Origin: Candidatus Kouleothrix ribensis
GTDB taxonomy: Bacteria; Chloroflexota; Chloroflexia; Chloroflexales; Roseiflexaceae
Direction: 5' to 3'
NCBI GenBank assembly: GCA_016722075.1
Contig: JADKGW010000004.1
Coordinates: forward strand, 15,044-79,043
Length of the DNA: 64,000 nucleotides
Positions 56,270 through 64,000 of the stretch are shown piece after piece (position 1 is the stretch's first letter; each line of letters begins with the position of its first letter). The position numbers and the translations under genes are program-made. Below the pieces are notes generated by a model. It saw nothing but the letters and a program-made list of their open reading frames with translations, was not told the DNA's origin and did no database searches.

Positions 56270-56953
56270 ATGAATACCAATGACTACACACTTCAGTTGA
56301 TGTTGGTTCGCCTACCGGTACTTGCAATGTCATTACGCCGTATTGAGAGCGTCCTGTGTGGCGCACTTTGTGCAGTCATCGCAACGATCTTCTGGATCAT
56401 CGCAGTACTGTGCTTCGCGATCTGGTGCCTGTACAAGATCACTGGCGGCATGCTCTGGCTGATCAAGGTGTTCTGGCGGGTGGTTACCTGGCCAGTCGAG
56501 GTAGTCGTTGTCGCAGCGGCCGACGGAATCTGGCTTGTGTGGGTGGTGCTTGTGTGGATCGGCAGCCGGCTCTATCGGCTAGTGGTGGCGACGGCACGCC
56601 TGCTGCGCAGGACAGGAGTGCAGCTGCGCCTGGCGCTGCACTCCTTAGGCGCCTGGTCTGTCCGCGAGTTCGGCGAGCCGCTCATCTGCCTGTTCTGCGT
56701 GTACTTGGGTGTGCTAAGCACAAGCTTCCTGCCGGCCACGTTGCTGCTGCGCCTCTCGCCGGCGGCGCTCGTCGGCCTGATCTTCTCACCACTGGCCGCC
56801 TTCGCGATTACTGCGCGCGTATTCGACATCCGCGCCTATCGCCGCTGGCGCAGCGGTGGCCGGAGCCGGCTCGGTGTGCGCGTGCTGCGGGCCTATAGCG
56901 ATGGTCTGATCTGGGCGATGTGGCTGCGTCGACGCCAGCGAGCCGCTGTATGA
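56270..56953 (+). CDS. polytopic membrane protein, hypothetical
   Basis: 227 aa, AAGGAG 8 nt before the ATG. Four or more hydrophobic segments: ALCAVIATIFWIIAVLCFAI, VTWPVEVVVVAAADGIWLVW, PLICLFCVYLGVLSTSFL and ALVGLIFSPLAAFAIT. The C-terminus is strongly basic (RRWRSGGRSRLGVRVLR). No family recognised. It is followed by a strong bidirectional terminator. Confidence 0.65.
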   Translation: MNTNDYTLQLMLVRLPVLAMSLRRIESVLCGALCAVIATIFWIIAVLCFAIWCLYKITGGMLWLIKVFWRVVTWPVEVVVVAAADGIWLVWVVLVWIGSRLYRLVVATARLLRRTGVQLRLALHSLGAWSVREFGEPLICLFCVYLGVLSTSFLPATLLLRLSPAALVGLIFSPLAAFAITARVFDIRAYRRWRSGGRSRLGVRVLRAYSDGLIWAMWLRRRQRAAV

Positions 56954-57045
56954 CAGAGCACCAGCCAAGAGTGGGGAAAGGCACGTTTGTACAGGGCGAT
57001 GTGGTGATATAGTTGACAGTTTTTGGAATCGGGTAGATATCTAGC

Positions 57046-57098
57046 GCCTTAGGAAGCCGAAGCCGTCATCTTTGATGACGGCTTCGGCTTCCTAAGGC
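57046..57098. terminator. 53-bp perfect hairpin between convergent genes
   Basis: Two 25-bp arms, perfect reverse complements (core GGAAGCCGAAGCCGTCATC), with a TTT loop. It lies between the stop of the plus-strand membrane gene and the stop of the minus-strand gene at 57109, as expected of a bidirectional terminator. Confidence 0.85.
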
Positions 57099-57108
57099 AT
57101 TTGTCTCA

Positions 57109-57729
57109 TTATTCCTCGAGAGTGATTAGCCGCAGATCCTCCTCTACGCGCTTGAGCACCACCTCTACCGATATACCGGGATCGCCAAGCGCCACCCCTA
57201 GTACCGCCCGTACAATGTCTGCGTCGGCGCATTCATCGGCCAGCTGTGATGCCAATAGTGACCAGCAATCGTCGTCGAGTGGGCACATGTCAGCGAGGCC
57301 CAGTGTGATCAACTTCAACATTTCGGCGTCTATCCTCGCCTGGGCAGCAAGTTCATCGAGGGTGAATCCCAGTCGAAGACACTGAACGATCAGCCAGCGC
57401 CCGCATAGCCGCCGCGCCGCGCGCGGCACAGTAGGGTTATGCGGTTCACTCTGATCGCCGGTCATCGCCCGCTGCTGATCGCGGACAAGAATAGACGCCA
57501 CCGAGACAAAAAGGGTTGTTTGGTTGTGCCCTCGGTCGTCGAGTGTTTTCCCATGGCTACCCTCCTCAGGTGTGTGCTCGCCTGGACGCGAGCGCAGCTT
57601 TGGACGCGTGTCCGCTGGGCTACTGCCCCCTTCGTGCATCGCGCGGCTCCTGTGTGATTGGCCATGCGCTCGCGGTGGGCGCATCGCTGAGAGAAACACA
57701 CGGTTTCTGAGCCTACCAGTCACCTTCAT
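57109..57729 (-). CDS. hypothetical protein downstream of the sigma-like factor
   Basis: 206 aa if started at the ATG at 57729, which overlaps the sigma-like gene by 17 nt; later ATGs (for MHEGG or MTGDQ) are possible. The first 90 residues are basic and disordered. The C-terminal half is helical with an HTH-like pattern (LRLGFTLDELAAQARIDAEM, ADIVRAVLGVALGDPGISVE). A regulator or anti-sigma-like partner is conceivable from context; no known motif confirms it. Confidence 0.5.
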   Translation of the reverse strand: MKVTGRLRNRVFLSAMRPPRAHGQSHRSRAMHEGGSSPADTRPKLRSRPGEHTPEEGSHGKTLDDRGHNQTTLFVSVASILVRDQQRAMTGDQSEPHNPTVPRAARRLCGRWLIVQCLRLGFTLDELAAQARIDAEMLKLITLGLADMCPLDDDCWSLLASQLADECADADIVRAVLGVALGDPGISVEVVLKRVEEDLRLITLEE

Positions 57730-58495
57730 GCTCTCCATGCTCTCTCCCAATATAAGCACGTAGTTGCCTGAGCAGACGATAGTTGCGCTGCTTGACCGCT
57801 TCCATTGTCCATCCCATGCCGAGATTCTGAGCAATCTTGGCGAATGGCTGTGGCTCTTCGCTCACCCAGCGTTGGTCGAAGATGAAGCGATCGATCGCTG
57901 ACATCTTGTCCAGAAATGTCTGAACTGCTGGCCAATAGCGCTGCAGCCGCTCACGTTCTAGAACATGCTCGGTAAAGTCCGGCGCTGGATCGGGTATATC
58001 TCTCAGCGCGCCTTCGTCATCAAAATCAGCAACATGCCGTTGCGTGGATGCTGTCGGCGCCATTGACGCCTGCGGGTCACCCGAGCCAATTTTCGGATCG
58101 TCATTCTGCTGTATTTTGCGACGGCGCGGTGGCTGCTGATCGTACAGCGCGCGGCGCACTATTCTCATGACCAGGCCATATGCGTTGCGGTCTGGGTCGA
58201 GCGTCACGACAAGGATAGCCTCAATGACTTCCAGAAATACGCTACGCGCCAGTTGCTCGACTGCTGTCCGAAAGCTGCGATCTCCACTCTCGTTGCGCTG
58301 CGGAAACATCTTCAGCCAGCGCACACTCTGACGCTCGATATCCTGGCGCGTCAGCTCGAACAGGTCGGTCAGACCCTTTTGCAACGTATCTGCCTGGCCT
58401 AATTGGTATGCGCTCTGACACAACCCAATCAGCCTCTGCACTTCCGCATTACGATGCTTGGCGAGATGATCGTCGGTCGACTCGGGATCGCTCAT
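57713..58495 (-). CDS. sigma-70-like factor
   Basis: 260 aa from the ATG at 58495. Region 2-like helices (TAVEQLARSVFLEVIEAILV, GLVMRIVRRALYDQQPPRRR) and a region 4-like C-terminal HTH (EEPQPFAKIAQNLGMGWTME, VKQRNYRLLRQLRAYIG) are separated by an acidic linker. The pattern suits a divergent ECF-type sigma factor; promoter-recognition residues cannot be confirmed by eye. Confidence 0.55.
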   Translation of the reverse strand: MSDPESTDDHLAKHRNAEVQRLIGLCQSAYQLGQADTLQKGLTDLFELTRQDIERQSVRWLKMFPQRNESGDRSFRTAVEQLARSVFLEVIEAILVVTLDPDRNAYGLVMRIVRRALYDQQPPRRRKIQQNDDPKIGSGDPQASMAPTASTQRHVADFDDEGALRDIPDPAPDFTEHVLERERLQRYWPAVQTFLDKMSAIDRFIFDQRWVSEEPQPFAKIAQNLGMGWTMEAVKQRNYRLLRQLRAYIGREHGEHEGDW

Positions 58496-58763
58496 AGCAG
58501 AACCTCGCAAATCTACCTGCAGGGTCGAGCCAGAGCTGGTAAGCAGCGGTTGTGTTAGGTGTGATGTAAGATGCTACTCCCCTCTGTGTTAATACATTCT
58601 GAATATTTTCGATCATGTAACGCGCAAGTGCAAGATCGCCGAAATACAATTGCTCTTTCTTCTTTCATGAAAGAGCCATGTAACACGCGGTAAAAAAAAT
58701 GTCACCTCAAGCATCACAGGCAGAAGAAGAGTGTAGAAGCGATTCAACCATAAGGAGGAGGCA

Positions 58764-58949
58764 ATGGGGATCATCGTACCACTGCTGATAGGCATCGTCA
58801 TCGTGGCGCTCGTACTTCGGCCTACCCCGCGCACGCGGGTCGTCTACGTGCCGCTAGAGATGACTGAAGAGCGTAGTGGGTTGGGCTGTTTACCGCTGTT
58901 CTTGCTTGTTCTATTATTGCTGAGCATTGCGCTACTGAGCGGGGCATGA
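58764..58949 (+). CDS. small two-helix membrane protein, 61 aa
   Basis: AAGGAGGAGG precedes the ATG. Two transmembrane helices, MGIIVPLLIGIVIVALVL and LGCLPLFLLVLLLLSIALLS, joined by a 20-residue charged loop. No family recognised. Stands alone between the sigma-like factor and the remnant gene. Confidence 0.65.
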   Translation: MGIIVPLLIGIVIVALVLRPTPRTRVVYVPLEMTEERSGLGCLPLFLLVLLLLSIALLSGA

Positions 58950-59144
58950 CCAGCGTGCCCCTATAACAATGAATGGGTAAGGGGTAAACCACTGCGCATA
59001 TCACCTGTTCAGTACGCCACAGGATGAATAATGTGAATGCAGCTGCTAAGCCTACTTGAGCCGTCAAATCCATGCCATCGCCCGCTTGAGTAGGCTTGGA
59101 TATATGAATGTGGCGGCTTTATATCCAACCAAAGGGGCTCGCGG

Positions 59145-59540
59145 TCAGCCGGCTCGGAGCTCCTGACAACTTGGCGAAGCTCGAGGAAGTACAAATCGCC
59201 GCAGCGCCACCGCGACGCTGGTCACACTGGCGATGCCCGCACTCGTAACCAGCAGATGACCACGTGGCTGCGACAGCCGAACCTGCGTAGGCACCGAGAC
59301 GCGCTGCGACCAGACGCCCTGCCAATATGCGGCCCTGGTAGCACCAACCGCCGAGCGACTGATCAGCGCGACCAGGCCACGCGCGAACGCCACCGTCCGC
59401 TGGTGCTGGTTGAACAACACGACCGCGACCCGGTTCGAGATGGCGTGAGACGAGATCTGCCACGGGGCAAAGCGGCGCGAAACGCCACGGTACGCCAAAC
59501 CGCTGGCAATCCAGGCATGGATGCTCCGCAGCGAATATCA
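59145..59540 (-). pseudogene. 5'-truncated remnant, paralogue of the gene at the window end
   Basis: The frame (AFARGLVALISRSAVGATRA, WSQRVSVPTQVRLSQPRGHL, VTSAGIASVTSVAVALRRF) has no credible start: upstream it meets TGA near 59535 with only TTG/CTG codons and no ribosome-binding site. Its C-terminal half aligns with the partial gene at 63820-63999 (RVSVP-Q---SQ--G-LLV--AG---V--VA-ALR). It is therefore a decayed copy of that family, whose function I do not recognise. Confidence 0.5.
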
Positions 59541-59914
59541 TCGCATTAGACTAGCCGCGCGGCGCCTACCGCTGTGGGTACCGTGCAATAGCTCGGCATA
59601 CTGCTGCGCTGATAGATCCGCCTCGCGCGTACTAACACTCAATTCGCTCAATGCACCGCTCGGCGCGGAGGCGATCGGGAGCAAGCTACGCGAGCGGGGG
59701 TAGCGTGTGCGCGGCGTTCAACATTGTGGCTAAAGTAAGTGAATAAAGAACACCCTTTGGACTCTAACATCAAGAAGTAGTGATAACCAAATAATATACA
59801 CCTCGTGTGCTGATGCAGATACAAGGTTGAGATACTAGTTTTGCACCGCATAGATATATTTTGCTGTGGTTCGCGAGCCACAAGGTAATAGTCGGTAAGT
59901 AGTGGGGAAGGATA

Positions 59915-62900
59915 ATGGCGATGCGATATTTCCGTATGTTCACTCTGTTGGTAGTGCTGCTTGTCGCTGTCCTACCTAATGCAAAGATAATTCACGCTGT
60001 CCCTATCACTGCGCCAGGCGACTCCGCTTTTGGCGTCGGCAGTAATTTAGCCAGTCGCTATGGCGGTCTCCCATCACTTGATAGTGCCGTGAATGCCCTT
60101 GCGGATAGCGGCACAGGGTGGGCGCGGGAAGATTTCCAGTGGCAGGTGATCCAGCCAGCGCCCAATCAATTTTCCTGGGATGTAATCGATCGGGTGGTCG
60201 ATGCGCTACGCACGAAGGGTATCAACATCCTTGGCGTCCTCAGTGGCCCAACACCAGGGTGGGCCGCTACTGGAACCAACAATACCTTCGCCGCGCCTGA
60301 CCCACAGCGCTTTGCGGCGTTTGCGCAGGCTGTGGCGGATCATTTCAAGGGGCGCGTACGCTACTGGCAAATCTGGAATGAGCCGGAGAACGCACTGTAC
60401 TGGCAGCCAAGCCCTGATGCTGGGGCATACGCTACCTTGTTGAAAACTGTCTACCCTGCGATCAAAAGCGCGAATCCTGATGCCCAAATACTGCTCGGCG
60501 GTGTCGTTCCTACTCACCTGGACTACCTTCGCGGCATCTATCTGAATGATGCGTGGAGCTCCTTCGACATCCTTGGGCTACATCCGTACGTCGACCCGAA
60601 AAGCCCCGAACAAGGTCAGATCGGCACAGGTGATGTCAGTGCAGTCAAAGCGCTGGCGGGCGACCTTGGCCAGAAGCCAATCTGGGCAACTGAGTTGGGA
60701 TGGGCTACTGGCCCAGTTGGCCGTGATTCCACTGGAGTCGATGAGCAAAGCCAGGCGAACTATCTCGTGCGAGGGATGGCGCTTCTGCGCGCTGCTGGCG
60801 TTGATAAGGTGATCTGGTACAGCTTTAAGGATGATTCTAACGGTCCGTATGGTCTTGTGCGCGCTGGGAGCGATCCTGGTGATTACAGCCAGCGGAAACC
60901 TGCCTTCGATGCGTTTCGTGCGCTCAATCAACAGGTGGGAGCGCTCGGTTCAGCATCACTTCAGCCGCTGGGTGATGCGCGCGTAATTTTCGACTTTGAA
61001 CGTTTTGGCGTCTGGAGTCCAGGGACGCACCCGGAGCAAAAGAAGGGCACATTTACACCAAGTATGGCGCAGCACCATAGCGGGCAAGCCTCGGGCAAGT
61101 TGGGCTTTGCACCTACGAGTGCCAGCAACGAGTTTGTGGTTTTTTCACCGCAGCCAGCCATTGCGATTCCTGATGGCACCAGTCAGCTAGGTATCTGGGT
61201 GTATACCGATCACTACGCGCACGAACTCAAGGTCTGGCTGACGGAAGCAACTGGAGAAACTCTCCAATTCCGCATGGGGTTCCCTGGTAAGGGGGGATGG
61301 CAATATCTCTCCTCGTCGCTCGCCGGCCAAGTCGAGGGCTACAACGTCGTTGCAAACAAACAGAATCAGCGACTAGATTTCCCGGCCAAACTGACCGCGA
61401 TTGTACTCGATGATTATACTGATACGACGGTGGTGGGCGGCGACATTTATCTCGACGACATCACGGCGGTGGTCGGTTCCGAGGCGTACGCAGTGCGCTT
61501 CCCATCTGGTGATAGCAATGTCACTGATATCCTTTGGGCGCCCCAAGGCGCACATGTAGTAATCCCGGCAGCTTCCGGGCAGATCCAGCTTGATCTAGGG
61601 CCGAGTCCAATCTTCCAGAGGTATACACCGGCATCATCTGCTCCACCAGAAATGCCGGTCGGCTGTGTTGGCCCTGGTCAGTGTCCATCGTCGAATCCAA
61701 CTGATCCATCAATTGGAATGACTAAATGCGGTAGGTCGCCGACCATTAATCTCGATACTTGTAATCTTCAGCCCGGAGATATACTCTTGGAGAAAGGCGA
61801 TACGATCGAAGACGATCTTATCAGCATAGGGTCATATTTTAACCACACAGCGCTCTACTTAGGTAATCAGGAAGTGGCTGAAGCAATAGGAGTTACACAA
61901 AATAGGGTTAACGATGTGCTAGTTAGGCCTATTAAACAATCGGCTTGGTGGCGCGAAGGCATTCAAGATTGGGTAGTCATGCGTCCAAATGTATCGGCTG
62001 AGGTAATATCTTCCGCGATACGATATGCAAGAAAAAAGGCAGCCGATCCAAAAGTTGTATACAATCTCTCCATTCTACCGCCCGGCCCTAGTCGTGAAGA
62101 TGAGCGACTCTTCTATTGTTCCAAGCTTGTTTGGAAGGCCTATGCGCAGGCAGGCGTTGATTTAGAGGTTGTGAAAGGTTTCTATGTCATTCCTGACGAT
62201 CTCTATACTACCGATCGGGCTAGCGTGCAATATCAAGTGGTTAACCCAGCTTTGGACACGGTTCGCCCACCGCGACGAACACGTATCACTATTCACAGCC
62301 CTGCCCATCTGATGTTAATCGATGCCCAAGGCCGTCGAACGGGATTCGATCCAGCAACTGGCGCGACACTAAACGAGATCCCCAACATTCGGTATAGTGG
62401 TACAAGTGTTGCAATTGAAACGATCACTGCTACCGATCTACAGGGTGTATCGCAACTTTTTGTCTCAGGTTTCGCGAGTGGCGACTATCATATCGAGGTA
62501 GTGTATCTTGATAAAGCCAGCCCGCGTAGTCAAACAATCGTGGCTTCTACTACACCAGGTAGAGTCGATCAATTTACTCTACCCGATCCCGACGATCCAA
62601 AGACGACCAATATCATTGTGCCGCCAGCCGATCTATTGCCCCCTGCACCCGCTGACATCCCCGCCATCTCCAACGGATCCTTCGCTGACCAGGGGTTCCA
62701 ATCAGTCTGGGAGCGTACCGATAAGCCGATTGCGGATGGCGCACGTGGTCTCACGCCGCGCTCCTGGATCTGGGGGCCACAGCCGTTAACAAATGGCACG
62801 TCTGAGCCTTATGCAGAAGGATCTGGCGGCGTGCGGCTGGTACAGTACTTTGATAAGAGCCGTATGGAGATTAACGACCCGAGCGCGCCACGTAACCAAT

Positions 62901-63490
62901 GGTTTGTGACGAATGGCCTGCTGGTGGTCGAGATGATCGAAGGGCGGATCCAGGTTGGCAATAGCACCTTCCAGGATCGCGCGCCGGCCGACGAGCCAGT
63001 CGCTGGCGACCCTGGTGAGGGCAATCCAAACGCACCTACCTACCGTTCATTTCGGAGTGTGGCATATCCAATCACTCCACAACGGGCTTCCAAGCGCACC
63101 GGCGAAGCGGTAACCGACGTGTTAGCGCGGGACGGTAGTATATCGCGGAATCCAGATTTAGCGCGTTACAATATCATACTCGATGCCTATGAAGATCAGC
63201 TTGGCCACAATATTCCGAAGGTCTTCACCACGTTTTTTGCTCAGCAGGGGCTTGTGTACGAGGGTGGGCGCTATCTACGACGGCCAGTGTTTGACTGGCT
63301 GTTCGTAATGGGCCTGCCGATCAGTGAGCCCTATTGGGCACATGTGAAGATCGGTGGGATTGAAAAAGACGTGCTGATGCAGGCATTTCAGCGGCGAGTA
63401 CTCACATACACGCCTGGGAACTCAGCCGGGTTTGAAGTAGAGATGGGGAACGTCGGGCAACATTACCTGCGTTGGCGCTATCAGCATTAG
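59915..63490 (+). CDS. secreted multidomain protein: glycoside-hydrolase-like barrel, YiiX/NlpC-type amidase, C-terminal repeat domain
   Basis: 1191 aa, GGGGAAGG before the ATG and a signal peptide (FTLLVVLLVAVLPNAKIIHA). Residues 35-350 form a TIM-barrel glycosidase like families 5/39, with acid/base Glu in WQIWNEPENALYW and nucleophile Glu in PIWATELGWATG. Residues about 355-530 are a beta-sandwich, carbohydrate-binding-like (DFERFGVWSPG). Residues about 610-760 are a papain-like YiiX/DUF830 amidase domain: QPGDILLEKGD, FNHTALYLGNQEVAEAIG (catalytic His) and RLFYCSKLVWKAYAQAG (catalytic Cys). The last 250 residues (WFVTNGLLVVEMIEGRIQVG, VFTTFFAQQGLVYEGGRYL) are a domain repeated in secreted Chloroflexota proteins. 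Joining a glycosidase to a peptidase suggests cell-wall or sheath remodelling. Confidence 0.85.
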   Translation: MAMRYFRMFTLLVVLLVAVLPNAKIIHAVPITAPGDSAFGVGSNLASRYGGLPSLDSAVNALADSGTGWAREDFQWQVIQPAPNQFSWDVIDRVVDALRTKGINILGVLSGPTPGWAATGTNNTFAAPDPQRFAAFAQAVADHFKGRVRYWQIWNEPENALYWQPSPDAGAYATLLKTVYPAIKSANPDAQILLGGVVPTHLDYLRGIYLNDAWSSFDILGLHPYVDPKSPEQGQIGTGDVSAVKALAGDLGQKPIWATELGWATGPVGRDSTGVDEQSQANYLVRGMALLRAAGVDKVIWYSFKDDSNGPYGLVRAGSDPGDYSQRKPAFDAFRALNQQVGALGSASLQPLGDARVIFDFERFGVWSPGTHPEQKKGTFTPSMAQHHSGQASGKLGFAPTSASNEFVVFSPQPAIAIPDGTSQLGIWVYTDHYAHELKVWLTEATGETLQFRMGFPGKGGWQYLSSSLAGQVEGYNVVANKQNQRLDFPAKLTAIVLDDYTDTTVVGGDIYLDDITAVVGSEAYAVRFPSGDSNVTDILWAPQGAHVVIPAASGQIQLDLGPSPIFQRYTPASSAPPEMPVGCVGPGQCPSSNPTDPSIGMTKCGRSPTINLDTCNLQPGDILLEKGDTIEDDLISIGSYFNHTALYLGNQEVAEAIGVTQNRVNDVLVRPIKQSAWWREGIQDWVVMRPNVSAEVISSAIRYARKKAADPKVVYNLSILPPGPSREDERLFYCSKLVWKAYAQAGVDLEVVKGFYVIPDDLYTTDRASVQYQVVNPALDTVRPPRRTRITIHSPAHLMLIDAQGRRTGFDPATGATLNEIPNIRYSGTSVAIETITATDLQGVSQLFVSGFASGDYHIEVVYLDKASPRSQTIVASTTPGRVDQFTLPDPDDPKTTNIIVPPADLLPPAPADIPAISNGSFADQGFQSVWERTDKPIADGARGLTPRSWIWGPQPLTNGTSEPYAEGSGGVRLVQYFDKSRMEINDPSAPRNQWFVTNGLLVVEMIEGRIQVGNSTFQDRAPADEPVAGDPGEGNPNAPTYRSFRSVAYPITPQRASKRTGEAVTDVLARDGSISRNPDLARYNIILDAYEDQLGHNIPKVFTTFFAQQGLVYEGGRYLRRPVFDWLFVMGLPISEPYWAHVKIGGIEKDVLMQAFQRRVLTYTPGNSAGFEVEMGNVGQHYLRWRYQH

Positions 63491-63502
63491 ACTTTCAGCG
63501 AC

Positions 63503-63563
63503 AACACATGCCCTGGTGGCCAAGTCGTCTTGAGATAACGACTTGGCCACCAGGGCATGTGTT
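63503..63563. terminator. 26-bp perfect hairpin after the secreted hydrolase gene
   Basis: Arms 63503-63528 and 63538-63563 are perfect reverse complements (core CATGCCCTGGTGGCCAAG) with a 9-nt loop, 13 bp after the stop codon. No T run; probably a bidirectional terminator or a processing hairpin. Confidence 0.8.
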
Positions 63564-63819
63564 GGATTGCTCCGCACAGTCGATTATTTGCAAATCCTCC
63601 TTTACTCAATTGAGAATTGCATCTGTGGGTATGCTTCTCGATTGCACGCCGCTGGTCGTCACGCTGCTTGGCAGCGTGTAGCCGTGGAGCTAGACGCATG
63701 CGGTCGGTGCTGCTTGATCGCGGATGTATATTCAGCGTCCATCCCTCGCCCTGGATCGCGCATTAGAAAAGGCTGGCCAAGTGCGCGCTGCACCGACCAG
63801 CCCCACTGCAAACCCAGCC

Positions 63820-63999
63820 CTACGCCGCCGGTGGGAAGCCCAGCGCCCTGAGCGCCGTGGCCACGCCCGCCACGCCCGCGCCCGCCCCCGAGACCAGCAG
63901 CTGCCCCTGAGACTGCGACGGCCAGAGCTGAACCGGCACCGAGACCCGCCACGACCTGACGCGCCCGCCGACCAACGGCCCCTGGCGCACCACTACCGT
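63820..63999 (-). CDS. C-terminal part of an unidentified gene running off the window
   Basis: The frame from the right edge reads VVVRQGPLVGGRVRSWRVSV, then PVQLWPSQSQGQLLVSGAG and ends TALRALGFPPAA with TAG at 63820. It aligns with the remnant at 59145-59540. Gly/Val/Ser-rich beta-type sequence; no family recognised. Confidence 0.5.
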   Translation of the reverse strand, partial: TVVVRQGPLVGGRVRSWRVSVPVQLWPSQSQGQLLVSGAGAGVAGVATALRALGFPPAA

Positions 64000-64000
64000 G

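Overview
The window is high-GC bacterial DNA and reads as an accessory replicon, most likely a plasmid or a large integrated element, from a filamentous Chloroflexota of the Roseiflexaceae/Kouleothrix type. That taxonomic call is an inference from codon use and gene families (NACHT-FGE receptors, HAF-repeat protein, secreted glycosidase with a Chloroflexota-style C-terminal domain). There are no ribosomal RNA, tRNA or core housekeeping genes. Replicon functions are present: a Rep-like initiator (44096-45982) with an iteron array (46487-46599), ParA/ParB (13173-15051) with a parS-like site, and two KfrA-like coiled-coil DNA-binding proteins.

The most striking region is 0-11 kb, almost all on the minus strand. 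It is a complete diversity-generating retroelement (DGR). It has a DGR-clade reverse transcriptase (5933-7033), Avd (5530-5889), a 73-bp template repeat full of AAC codons (TR, 5205-5277), and three 73-bp variable repeats (VR). The VRs lie at the 3' ends of three large NACHT (STAND-type NTPase) proteins with a C-terminal FGE/C-type-lectin-fold domain. Two targets flank the RT/Avd/TR core (1866-5015 and 7197-10013). The third is 30 kb away behind a tyrosine recombinase (36886-40119). By hand alignment the three VRs differ from the TR at 9, 17 and 14 adenines, and at one non-adenine base in total. All three receptors, one 161-aa adaptor-like protein and one 148-aa effector-like protein share a Gly/Asn-rich motif around [GI]N[YFL]GT[VIM], which resembles prion-like/amyloid signalling motifs. 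The simplest model is a hypermutable receptor surface coupled through a nucleotide switch to homotypic N-terminal signalling.

11-18.5 kb: XRE regulator and phage-type antirepressor, parAB with centromere-like inverted sites, small hypotheticals, an effector-associated-domain protein, a lipoprotein thermonuclease and an AP2-like protein. 18.7-22.9 kb: a complete type II CBASS operon (patatin phospholipase, CD-NTase, Cap2 E1/E2, Cap3 JAMM protease). 23-34 kb: a type III restriction-modification locus whose mod and res genes are separated by a 1737-aa TPR/P-loop NTPase and by two 127-bp inverted-repeat-bounded units. 34-44 kb: NERD-domain protein, the third DGR target, integrase, two membrane proteins with a shared helical adaptor domain, and a Fic protein under a palindromic operator.

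44-52.5 kb: Rep, origin with a candidate structured RNA, an HATPase/HTH regulator, a DUF4160/DUF2442 operon with a nonsense-interrupted fourth gene, and a train of small phage/plasmid-like hypotheticals ending in a SLOG-fold protein. 52.5-64 kb is looser: a 0.75-kb stretch without a convincing gene, a secreted HAF-repeat protein, exact 75-bp direct repeats, an XRE regulator, a sigma-like factor, small membrane proteins, and a 1191-aa secreted fusion of a glycoside-hydrolase-like barrel with a YiiX/NlpC-type amidase domain. A gene remnant at 59.2-59.5 kb is a paralogue of the partial gene at the window end. Start sites were chosen from visible ribosome-binding sites. All family assignments are by eye from motifs, without database searches.
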